Positions 1 through 6,585 of a DNA stretch of 12,530 nt are shown here, piece after piece. Both the position numbers and the translations under genes were made by a program. The DNA is from Acidobacteriota bacterium. Lineage in GTDB: Bacteria; Acidobacteriota; Vicinamibacteria; Vicinamibacterales; JAFNAJ01. Below the pieces are notes generated by a model. That model did no database searches. It worked only from the letters and a program-made list of their open reading frames with translations, and was not told the DNA's origin. Numbering within the stretch: the first letter of the stretch is position 1; the number at the start of each line of letters is the position of its first letter. The stretch is from the NCBI GenBank assembly GCA_017860085.1, contig JAFNAJ010000036.1, positions 1 to 12,530 of the forward strand, in the 5' to 3' direction.

Positions 1-44
1 AAGCACCCTGAGGGCTAACGGCGAGCCCCTCATCCATCCTCCTT

Positions 45-78
45 GAGGCCGCGCGGCCACGCGCGGCCTCTGTCTTTT
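45..78 (+). terminator. Rho-independent terminator of a gene off the left edge
   Basis: A perfect 10-bp stem, GAGGCCGCGC (45-54) pairing with GCGCGGCCTC (61-70), has a 6-nt loop GGCCAC and is followed by TGTCTTTT (71-78). A long GC stem plus a U-rich run is the classic intrinsic terminator pattern. The other strand has no T-run after the stem, so it acts on plus-strand transcription. It must therefore serve a gene ending at or before about position 46. Bases 1-44 have a stop in every plus frame (TGA 9-11, TAA 16-18, TGA 44-46), so the tail of that gene cannot be identified. Confidence 0.8.
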
Positions 79-116
79 GGCCACCAGGCTTGCGCCGGAT
101 GTGCCCGTCGCGGCTG

Positions 117-125
117 TGTTAGGCT
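117..125 (+). promoter_or_regulatory. Candidate extended -10 promoter for murJ
   Basis: The sequence TG-T-TAGGCT fits an extended -10 (TGn plus a TANNNT hexamer at 120-125). It lies just after the upstream terminator and ends 10 nt before the ATG at 136. No convincing -35 box is seen. A start site about 6-7 nt after the hexamer would leave a leader of only a few nucleotides, which agrees with the absence of a Shine-Dalgarno sequence. The hexamer matches the consensus only weakly. Confidence 0.35.
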
Positions 126-135
126 CACACCGCGC

Positions 136-1788
136 ATGACCGAGACCCCGCTGGGGCCCGACGCCACGGCTCCTCCGTCCGCGCCCGCGTCCTCGGCCCG
201 GCCCGCGCGGCTCGCGCGATCGGCTGGACTCATTTCTGTCGCGACCCTCGTCAGCCGGATTCTGGGGGTTGTCCGCGACGTGACCTACGCCTGGCTGTTC
301 GGAGCGGGCGACCAGATGGACGCCTTCAACGTGGCGTTCCGGATGCCAAACCTCGTCCGCGACCTCTTCGCCGAGGGGGCGATGACAGCGGCGTTCGTGC
401 CCACGTTCACGCGGTACCTCACCCGCAAGGGGCGAGACGAAGCGTGGCGCCTGGGCAACCTCGTGCTGACCGCACTCATCCTCGCGACGAGCCTTGTGGT
501 CGTGGCGGGCATCGCCTACGCCTGGCCATTGACGACCCTGTTTGCCTCTGGGTTTGCCCAAGTGTCAGGAAAGCTCGAACTGACCGTGCTGCTCACGCGC
601 GTCATGTTCCCCTTCCTGACGCTGGTGGCCATCGCCGTGGCGTTCATGGGCATGCTCAACTCGTTGGGCCACTTCTTCGTGCCCGCCCTGTCACCAGCGG
701 TGTTCAACGTGGGAGCCATCATCGGCGCCCTGGTGCTGGTGCCCTTGATGCCCCTGGTCGGATGGCACCCGACGGTGGGGCTGGCGCTCGGCACGCTGCT
801 CGGTGGCCTGGGACAGGCCGTCACCCAGTGGCCGGCGCTGAGGCGTGAGGGCTTTCGCTTCAGGCCGCGCGTGTCATTGTCCGACCCTGGCCTGCGCGAG
901 GTGATGCTGCTGATGGTGCCGGGCACGATCGGCCTGGCGGCGGTCCAGATCAACCAGTTCGTCAACACCGTGCTCGCCACCGGCCAAGGCACCGGCGCCG
1001 TGTCGTGGTTGAACTACGCTTTCCGGATCATCTATCTGCCGATCGGGCTCTTCGGGGTATCGATTGCGACCGCGGCCATCCCGACGATCGCGGCAATGGC
1101 GGCACACGACGATCACGACGGCCTGCGGGCCACTGTGTCGCGAGGGCTGCGCCTGATGCTCGTCCTCAACGTGCCCGCGACGCTCGGCCTCGTCGTGCTC
1201 GCCTCACCGATCGTCGCGCTCATCTTCGAGCGCGGGAGCTTCACGAGCCTCGACACCCCCGCGACCGCAGCGGCCCTGATGTGCTACGCGCCTGGCCTGC
1301 TCGGGTATTCCATTGTGAAGATCGTCTCGCCTACTTTCTACGCGCTCAAGGACAGCCGCACCCCCGTGCTGGTGAGCGCGTCGTCGGTGGCCATCAACGT
1401 GGTGCTCAACCTGCTGCTGGTGCGGGTGCTCGGGTACCGGGGCTTGGCGCTCGGGACGGCCGTCTCGGCCATCGTCAACGGGCTCACCCTGCTCGTCCTC
1501 CTGCGACGGCGCATCGGCGGGATCGATGAGCGCCACTTGCTGACCACCTTTGCGAGGATTCTCGGCGCGTCGGTCGTGATGGCGGTGGCGGTCGCCGTCT
1601 GCGCCCATCAATTGGCGGCGCTGGCACCCGCTCGCGCGTTCTGGTCGCATGCCCTCCAGGTCTCGATGTCGATCGCGGTGGGCCTTGCCGTGTTCCTGGG
1701 CGCTGGCCGCCTGTTCGGAATCGAGGAACTGGACGAAGCGTTTGGTCGCGTGGCGGGTCGCCTGCTCGGTCGCACCTCGCGGCGCTGA
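136..1788 (+). CDS. murJ: Lipid II flippase MurJ
   Basis: This is the integral membrane flippase that moves lipid II across the inner membrane for peptidoglycan synthesis (MOP exporter superfamily). The 550-residue protein has the family signature near its start: SRILGVVRD, then FGAGDQMDAFNVAFRMPNL, then RDLFAEGA. Residues R41, R47, D62 and R75 fall at exactly the spacing of E. coli MurJ R18, R24, D39 and R52, which are functionally important there. About 14 hydrophobic segments cover the rest, as expected for MurJ. The frame is open upstream to a TTG at 43, but that start would translate through the terminator stem, so ATG 136 is chosen. The first ~28 residues are a Pro/Ala/Ser-rich cytoplasmic extension that E. 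coli MurJ lacks. The rhomboid gene follows 68 nt downstream on the same strand. Confidence 0.96.
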   Translation: MTETPLGPDATAPPSAPASSARPARLARSAGLISVATLVSRILGVVRDVTYAWLFGAGDQMDAFNVAFRMPNLVRDLFAEGAMTAAFVPTFTRYLTRKGRDEAWRLGNLVLTALILATSLVVVAGIAYAWPLTTLFASGFAQVSGKLELTVLLTRVMFPFLTLVAIAVAFMGMLNSLGHFFVPALSPAVFNVGAIIGALVLVPLMPLVGWHPTVGLALGTLLGGLGQAVTQWPALRREGFRFRPRVSLSDPGLREVMLLMVPGTIGLAAVQINQFVNTVLATGQGTGAVSWLNYAFRIIYLPIGLFGVSIATAAIPTIAAMAAHDDHDGLRATVSRGLRLMLVLNVPATLGLVVLASPIVALIFERGSFTSLDTPATAAALMCYAPGLLGYSIVKIVSPTFYALKDSRTPVLVSASSVAINVVLNLLLVRVLGYRGLALGTAVSAIVNGLTLLVLLRRRIGGIDERHLLTTFARILGASVVMAVAVAVCAHQLAALAPARAFWSHALQVSMSIAVGLAVFLGAGRLFGIEELDEAFGRVAGRLLGRTSRR

Positions 1789-1838
1789 CGCGAGGGCCTG
1801 CGCCCGTATCGACGGGGCAGGACCCGCTGAAATACCTG

Positions 1839-1847
1839 TGGTACGAT
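1839..1847 (+). promoter_or_regulatory. Candidate extended -10 promoter for the rhomboid gene
   Basis: TG-G-TACGAT matches an extended -10 element (hexamer 1842-1847, four of six consensus bases plus TGn). It lies in the 68-nt gap between murJ and the rhomboid gene and ends 9 nt before the GTG at 1857. No clear -35 box is visible. The expected transcription start is within a few bases of the GTG, so the mRNA would be leaderless or nearly so. No Shine-Dalgarno sequence is present. Confidence 0.4.
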
Positions 1848-1856
1848 TCCCACGCA

Positions 1857-2603
1857 GTGCCCAGATATCCCTACCGTTCGACGTCCGCGTCCTTTTCTTT
1901 CGGGCCGGGCCCGCTGACGCCAGCCGTCAAGGTCATCCTCTACGCCAACATCGCCGTCTTCATCGCGGCGTTCGTCGCGCCGAGCATCGTCATCTATCTC
2001 GGCCTCGCGCCGGTCGCCGTGGTCGAGCGCCTGTGGCTGTGGCAGCCGGTGACGTACATGTTCGTGCACCGAGACCTGTTCCACATCCTGTTCAACATGC
2101 TCGCGTTGTGGATGTTCGGCGTCGAGCTCGAGCGCCTGTGGGGCACGCAGGGGTTCACGCGCTACTACTTCGTGACGGGCGTGGGTGCGGGGCTCACCAC
2201 GTTGCTGGTGGCCCTGTTGCCCATCGAGCTGGCCGGGGCGGTCTACTACTCGGTGACGATTGGCGCCTCTGGTGCGATCTACGGCCTGCTGCTGGCGTTC
2301 GCCCTGATCTACCCGAACCGCCCCCTGCTGTTCTTCCCGATCCCCATCCCGGTTCCCGCCAGGTACTTCGTCATGATCCTCGGGGCCATCGCCTTCCTCT
2401 CGGCGGTGGGATCCGGTGGGGGTGGCATCGCGCATGCCACGCATCTCGGAGGCCTCGTCGTCGGGTATCTCTACTTGCGCAGGGGTCGCGGCGGGTTGCT
2501 CGCCGAGCTGAAGTACCGCTATCTCAAATGGAAGATGGCGCGGATGAGGAAGCGGTTCGGTGTGCATCCTGGCGGGCGCGATTGGACCGACAGGATCCAC
2601 TGA
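1857..2603 (+). CDS. Rhomboid family intramembrane serine protease
   Basis: This polytopic inner-membrane serine protease cleaves transmembrane substrates within the bilayer; its substrate is unknown. The 248-residue protein has six hydrophobic helices and no GlpG-type cytosolic N-terminal domain. Family hallmarks occur in order: HILFNM with H76 and N80 (oxyanion side), the GASG motif with nucleophile S138, and HATHLGG with catalytic H196. All catalytic residues are present, so activity is expected. The last ~35 residues are strongly basic (Lys/Arg-rich, about 217-234) and probably cytoplasmic. The GTG start gives a protein beginning 28 residues before the first helix, and no later start keeps helix 1 intact. 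It converges with the cupin gene with 37 nt between stop codons and no clear terminator. Confidence 0.93.
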   Translation: MPRYPYRSTSASFSFGPGPLTPAVKVILYANIAVFIAAFVAPSIVIYLGLAPVAVVERLWLWQPVTYMFVHRDLFHILFNMLALWMFGVELERLWGTQGFTRYYFVTGVGAGLTTLLVALLPIELAGAVYYSVTIGASGAIYGLLLAFALIYPNRPLLFFPIPIPVPARYFVMILGAIAFLSAVGSGGGGIAHATHLGGLVVGYLYLRRGRGGLLAELKYRYLKWKMARMRKRFGVHPGGRDWTDRIH

Positions 2604-2640
2604 TGTACAGCGAGTCCTGGGTCAAACGTGCGGTACACCC

Positions 2641-3003
2641 TCACGTCCGGTGGAAGTAATCGTCGGTCCTGTCGAGCCAGTCCTGGCGGATCGGGCTGAA
2701 GACGTCGAGCTCAAAGGTGTCCTCGAGCGCCTCGGCCTGGTGCTCCGCCCACGAAGGTATGTGCAGGACCTCCCCCTCCCGGACGATGACCTCCTCGCCT
2801 CCAATCAGGAACTTGAGCGCGCCTTGCAGGATGTAGGTCATCTGCTCGCTTTCGTGCGAGTGCATCGGAACGACGGCGCCCTTCTTGAGATAGATCTGCG
2901 CGAGCATCTCACGCTCGCCGCTCACGATCTTGCGGGAGATCATGTCGGTGACTTTCTCGAGTGCGAGCTCGTCCCAGCGAACGACCCGGGCGTTGGTGCT
3001 CAC
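2641..3003 (-). CDS. Small single-domain cupin protein
   Basis: This 120-residue protein forms one cupin beta-barrel, probably metal-binding. Motif 1 reads G-x5-HSHESEQ-x5-QG with H48, H50 and Q54. Motif 2 reads PSWAEH with H88. Gln takes the place of the usual Glu ligand, as in many small stand-alone cupins. No enzymatic activity can be assigned; members include isomerases, dioxygenases and sensors. The start is the GTG at 3003, whose minus-strand GTGA overlaps the TGA stop of the M28 peptidase. The run GCGAGGG just upstream can serve as ribosome binding site. Longer in-frame starts back to 3090 would lie inside the peptidase gene. The 4-nt overlap indicates an operon and probable translational coupling. 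No signal peptide is seen, so it is cytoplasmic, unlike its partner. Confidence 0.85.
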   Translation of the reverse strand: MSTNARVVRWDELALEKVTDMISRKIVSGEREMLAQIYLKKGAVVPMHSHESEQMTYILQGALKFLIGGEEVIVREGEVLHIPSWAEHQAEALEDTFELDVFSPIRQDWLDRTDDYFHRT

Positions 3004-5126
3004 CGCGCCCTCGCCGTCATGATCCCGGCCTCGACGGCCGACTCGAGCACTTCGACGACGTCCTCGAACGAAACGCTCCCGTAGTACCACGCGCCGGCGG
3101 CGTCGGCCTCGGCCTTGACCGCTCGGTAGATGTCAAAGTACGTCCGCTTGCCATCCACGAAGTTCAGCGCTTCGTAGACCATCAGGCCGTGCAGCGTCAC
3201 TGGCCGCTTGATCTTCTGGCGCTTCTGGAGGAAGGCGGCGAGGTCGTCGACGAACACGGGCACCTTCTCGGCGCGCTTGTCGGGCGATACCGCGACCATG
3301 GGCACGTATTTCTCGCCAGTGAAGGCCGTCCAGAACGCCGCCATGCGCGCCTCAGCCATGGCGTCGGTGGGCAGCTGCCCGATCAGGCCCGACACGGTGC
3401 GTGCCGCCTCGCCGTTCCTGCTCCCAAGCGCGTAGACCGTCTCCAGCGCGCGCCGCTCACGGTGGACCGCTTCTCGCACGAGGTTGGCGCCCCGCGCGTA
3501 CTTCTCGGCCCTCTCGCCAGCCGGCGCCGACGCGATCATCTGCATGGCCGTCGTTGCGTCGCGGCTCATCCGCTCGAGGGCCCGACCGTACATCTCCGTG
3601 GCCAACACGGGCAGGTCCGCGTCGCCGGCGGTCGCCAGGTAGTAGGCGACCGCCGCCACGGCCACGGCGTTGCGCTTCAATTGCGTCGCGTCCATCTGCC
3701 ACAGGTCGTCGTCGCTCGAATGGATGTAGGGGTCGGGCCAGTTGGTGAAGGTCACGCCCGGCACACCGACAAGGCCCATGTTGAACACCTGGTGGTCGGT
3801 GTTGTTGTGGAATGGGATCACCCTGGCGTCGTACCGCTCCCGTGTGCCCAGCCGGGAGAGCACCGGTCGCGAGAACTCGACGTCGTCGCCGGCCGGCTGG
3901 CCGGGCGTGAGTCCCCGAGCCTGGCCAGCCGCGAGGTAGGCGGTGTTGCCTGCAACGAGCGCCTCGACAATCGACTCGACGACGTCGCCGAGGAAGCTCG
4001 CGCGGGAATAGGGTGGTCGCGTGACGAACTGGACGCGACTGCCGGCCGATTGTCTCGCGCCGACCATGTCCTGGTTGATGTTCGCCAGGAACTGGCGCCG
4101 TTCCTCCGGGTGGTCGGCGAAGTACTGCTCCTCGGCGCTGATCTCGTCGACCCACCAGAAGCGGATGTCGCGTCGCGGCCGCGGCAGCCGCCCGTCGTCG
4201 ATCAGCTTCTTGAGCGCCCGGCCAATCTCCAGCACGTTCGCCGACCCGCTGGCGTCGTCGTTGGCCGAGAACATCTCCTCCTGGAGGTGTCCAGTCAGCA
4301 CGACGTCCTGATCGTGAATCTCGGTGCCGCGAATGACGGCCTCGACGATGGATTGCGAAGGCGGATCGTGGAACTGCGACGCGACGCGCGCGCGAACCTT
4401 GAATCCCTTGCCGCTTGCATCGGCTATCTGCCGTCGCAGGCGCATGCCCTCGCGGTTCGTGAGGACGAAGGCAAAGGTCCCGGTCTTCGACTTGTCGGTG
4501 CTCTGCACGGGAACCCGCATCCACGGGTACTGGTCGGGATGGTCAGGTACGCGTCCCGTGGTGAAGGCCACGATGCCGAGAGCGCCGCGCTTCCAGACCG
4601 CCTCTTCCATCACCCGCGACACCGGTCCGCTGGCCAGCACGACCGCGCCCTTCACCTCCTTGCCGGCGTAGTCGGCCTCGGACGTTCCGCTCCCGACGTC
4701 CACGAGGTCGGCCGACGGCACATCGGCGTCGCGGCTGTAGTCGGCGAGCGCCAGGGGGATCTCCTTGCTGTACGCAAGGCGGCGCTCGTGGGGCGCGATG
4801 AGCCACAGCTCGCCGACCCGGGGCGACCAGCTCGGTCCGTCACTCTTGAGCCTGATCGTGCGCACGTCTTCGAGCCCGTACTCGCGGGCCTTCTGCTCGA
4901 CGTAGCGGGCGACCGCTTCAAACCCCTCCCCACCTCCCATCGGGCGGTGGTAGTGGGTGAACCACCGGATGTGCTCGAACGCGATGTCCCCCGACACCTC
5001 GTTGACGAGCGCGCCGAACGTCCGATCGGGGAGAAAGGGCGACTGCTGAGCGCCGGCCGGGGCCGCGATCGTCAGGACGAGCACCAAGGCGGCTGCCGAG
5101 CCCGGAGTCGGGGTCTGGAATGACAT
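3000..5126 (-). CDS. Secreted M28 family zinc metallopeptidase
   Basis: This is a 708-residue exported aminopeptidase-like enzyme. A signal peptide covers residues 1-26 (hydrophobic core ~11-22, cleavage after AGA|QQ), but the n-region lacks Lys or Arg. A region at about 125-245 (KGAVVLASG, GALGIVAFTT) looks like an inserted PA domain. The M28 catalytic domain follows with a complete di-zinc site: H280 (TGHLQEE), D290 (SANDDASG), general base E332 and ligand E333 (AEEQYF), D353 (NQDMVG) and H469 (YIHSSDD). TDHQVF at 444-449 is also typical. Residues ~480-708 are a helical extension, and its end (NFVDGKRTYFDIYRAV onward) resembles a small winged-helix fold. It leads the operon with the cupin (GTGA overlap). 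Substrate is unknown; peptides or scavenged protein are likely. The ATG has no strong Shine-Dalgarno sequence. Confidence 0.92.
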   Translation of the reverse strand: MSFQTPTPGSAAALVLVLTIAAPAGAQQSPFLPDRTFGALVNEVSGDIAFEHIRWFTHYHRPMGGGEGFEAVARYVEQKAREYGLEDVRTIRLKSDGPSWSPRVGELWLIAPHERRLAYSKEIPLALADYSRDADVPSADLVDVGSGTSEADYAGKEVKGAVVLASGPVSRVMEEAVWKRGALGIVAFTTGRVPDHPDQYPWMRVPVQSTDKSKTGTFAFVLTNREGMRLRRQIADASGKGFKVRARVASQFHDPPSQSIVEAVIRGTEIHDQDVVLTGHLQEEMFSANDDASGSANVLEIGRALKKLIDDGRLPRPRRDIRFWWVDEISAEEQYFADHPEERRQFLANINQDMVGARQSAGSRVQFVTRPPYSRASFLGDVVESIVEALVAGNTAYLAAGQARGLTPGQPAGDDVEFSRPVLSRLGTRERYDARVIPFHNNTDHQVFNMGLVGVPGVTFTNWPDPYIHSSDDDLWQMDATQLKRNAVAVAAVAYYLATAGDADLPVLATEMYGRALERMSRDATTAMQMIASAPAGERAEKYARGANLVREAVHRERRALETVYALGSRNGEAARTVSGLIGQLPTDAMAEARMAAFWTAFTGEKYVPMVAVSPDKRAEKVPVFVDDLAAFLQKRQKIKRPVTLHGLMVYEALNFVDGKRTYFDIYRAVKAEADAAGAWYYGSVSFEDVVEVLESAVEAGIMTARAR

Positions 5127-5226
5127 ATGCTTTTGCTCGCGGGTGACGCGCGCGCCGGGCCCGGTGTGCTCGATGCCCGACAGGGACCGCCCGAGAATCC
5201 GGACACGCGCCGTGTCGAAAGCGCGG

Positions 5227-5234
5227 ATTATATC
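5227..5234. promoter_or_regulatory. Near-symmetrical -10 region between divergent genes
   Basis: The sequence ATTATATC reads TATAAT on the minus strand (5232-5227), a perfect -10 pointing at the M28 gene with an expected leader of about 94 nt. On the plus strand the overlapping TATATC sits just before the ATG at 5237. The rest of the 110-nt spacer (5127-5236) is GC-rich, so this AT island stands out. No good -35 box is seen on either strand; CGGACA (5200-5205) is a weak plus-strand candidate at an overlong spacing of about 20 nt. The minus-strand call is the stronger of the two. Confidence 0.5.
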
Positions 5235-5236
5235 GC

Positions 5237-6451
5237 ATGGCCACGAGCTTCGGGACGCTGCTGAGACGTGCGCTGGCGCGGTGGACCAATCGATCCGTGC
5301 GGGCGGCTCGTAACCGGGAGGCGCGAGCCTTCTGGGCCGGGCTTCCAGCCTCGTCGTTCGCGGTCCTTCTGGTCGCCATCTTCTGCCTGTTCTCCACGTT
5401 CGGCTTCATCGTCGACATGGCCGCGATGGGCACCGTCCCACCCGCGAGACTGGCGTTCTCGATTCCCTTTGCCGGCGCCATCGCGGCGACCTATGCGTGG
5501 GTCGGCATCCGCCGCCCGCGCTGGATCCCCGCGCCGCTCGCGATCCACATCGCCGGCGCCATCTTGATGAGACGAATGTGGCCGACCTCTGCCACGGTGC
5601 CACCCGCCGAGGTTCTGGCCCGGCGCCTGGAAACCGACATGGCCGGCGCGGTGGTGTGCATCGTGTTTGGCTACGTGCTCTTCATTCTCTTCGTCGCAAG
5701 GGAGGGCAGCCGGTACTTCCGAGCGCACGAGGAGCTTCGGCTGGCCCGCGACATCCACGGACAGCTCGTGCCAGAGGTCCAGCGAACGCTTGGCTGCTAC
5801 GAGGTGTTCGGCATCTCGCATCCGAGTGGCGACGTCGGTGGCGATCTCGTCGATGCCGTCGAAGCGCCGGGTGGGGCGTGGATGGCGTACGTCGTCGATG
5901 TCTCGGGTCACGGCGTGTCGGCAGGTGTGCTGATGGGGATGGTGAAGAGCGCGGTCCGCATTCGGGCCGAGTCCCTGCCGTCGATCGAGGTGGTGCTCGA
6001 CGAGCTCAACCGCACCCTCGTTCCGCTCAAGCGGCCTCACATGTTCGCAACCTTCGGCGGCGTGCACGGCCACGCGGACGGCGTCCTGCAGCTGTCACTC
6101 GCAGGCCACTTGCCGCTGCTGCACGTCAGGCGAGGGCGGGACGTCGCCAGCCCGACGATCGGCGAGGTGCACGTGCCGCAGATTCCGCTCGGGGTGGTCG
6201 GAGACTACCAGTTTCGGGCCGTGGCGGTGGAAACGGAACCCGGCGACCTCCTGGCTCTGGTCACCGACGGCCTAACCGAGGTGTTCGACGGACAGGACCA
6301 GGAGTTCGGCCTCGAAGGCGTCAAGACGGCGCTGGCGCGAACCGCGACTGCTCCCCTGACCGAGATCGCTGAAGGCCTGCGGCGCGCGGCCCTGGCCCAC
6401 GGGCTGCAGCTCGACGACCAGACGGTGCTGCTCCTTCGGCACCGCCCCTGA
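5237..6451 (+). CDS. Membrane-anchored PP2C-type (SpoIIE/RsbU-like) serine phosphatase
   Basis: This 404-residue protein is predicted to dephosphorylate Ser/Thr phosphoproteins, classically STAS-domain anti-anti-sigma factors. The N-terminus is Arg-rich and followed by about four membrane helices (roughly 38-60, 72-90, 98-112, 135-154). A linker EELRLARDIHGQLVPE (165-180) matches the signature joining RsbU-type phosphatases to their sensor regions. The catalytic domain has the metal-binding motifs GDVGGD (198-203), DVSGHG (D221), TDGLTE (D344) and DDQT (D393/D394), so it looks active. There is no HAMP, PAS or GAF domain, so sensing would fall to the membrane part. No kinase, STAS or sigma factor gene is nearby. 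ATG 5237 has no Shine-Dalgarno sequence and no alternative start precedes the first helix, so initiation may be leaderless. Confidence 0.92.
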   Translation: MATSFGTLLRRALARWTNRSVRAARNREARAFWAGLPASSFAVLLVAIFCLFSTFGFIVDMAAMGTVPPARLAFSIPFAGAIAATYAWVGIRRPRWIPAPLAIHIAGAILMRRMWPTSATVPPAEVLARRLETDMAGAVVCIVFGYVLFILFVAREGSRYFRAHEELRLARDIHGQLVPEVQRTLGCYEVFGISHPSGDVGGDLVDAVEAPGGAWMAYVVDVSGHGVSAGVLMGMVKSAVRIRAESLPSIEVVLDELNRTLVPLKRPHMFATFGGVHGHADGVLQLSLAGHLPLLHVRRGRDVASPTIGEVHVPQIPLGVVGDYQFRAVAVETEPGDLLALVTDGLTEVFDGQDQEFGLEGVKTALARTATAPLTEIAEGLRRAALAHGLQLDDQTVLLLRHRP

Positions 6452-6511
6452 AAGCCTCGGGAGTGGTGAACGTCCGCGTGACCCGCGACGGGAGGGAGGG
6501 CGGGACCCGGG

Positions 6512-6520
6512 TGTTATAAT
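6512..6520 (+). promoter_or_regulatory. Consensus extended -10 promoter for the E1 gene
   Basis: TG-T-TATAAT is a perfect extended -10 element in an otherwise GC-rich spacer after the phosphatase gene. There is no recognisable -35 box, which extended -10 promoters can do without. A start near 6527 gives a leader of about 58 nt before the ATG at 6586. This separates the E1 gene from the phosphatase as its own transcription unit. The leader can fold a short hairpin (CGCAA 6550-6554 with TTGCG 6562-6566) just before the ribosome binding site. Confidence 0.7.
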
Positions 6521-6571
6521 TCGGTGTTTCTTCGGCCCGTCCGGCGCCACGCAAGGCCCCGTTGCGCCGCT

Positions 6572-6576
6572 GAGGA
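6572..6576 (+). promoter_or_regulatory. Ribosome binding site deciding the E1 start
   Basis: GAGGA lies 9 nt before the ATG at 6586 and only 3 nt before an in-frame GTG at 6580. The spacing favours the ATG. Confidence 0.55.
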
Positions 6577-6585
6577 TTCGTGCGC

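Noticed and set aside
43..135. N-terminal extension of MurJ from TTG 43
   Set aside because: It would translate through the intrinsic terminator stem and adds an Arg/Cys-rich segment absent from MurJ proteins.
1608..2600. 330-codon minus-strand frame opposite murJ end and the rhomboid gene
   Set aside because: It spans two real genes and has low-complexity Arg/Gln/Glu/His composition typical of antisense GC-rich sequence.
2604..2637. TGTAC...GTACA inverted repeat between the rhomboid and cupin genes
   Set aside because: Only 5 bp of stem with a 24-nt loop and no T-run, so it is not a credible terminator.
2961..5123. 720-codon open frame on the plus strand opposite the M28 peptidase
   Set aside because: It mirrors the peptidase gene almost end to end, has Arg/His/Pro-rich composition and no recognisable domain. 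Long antisense frames are common in GC-rich genes.
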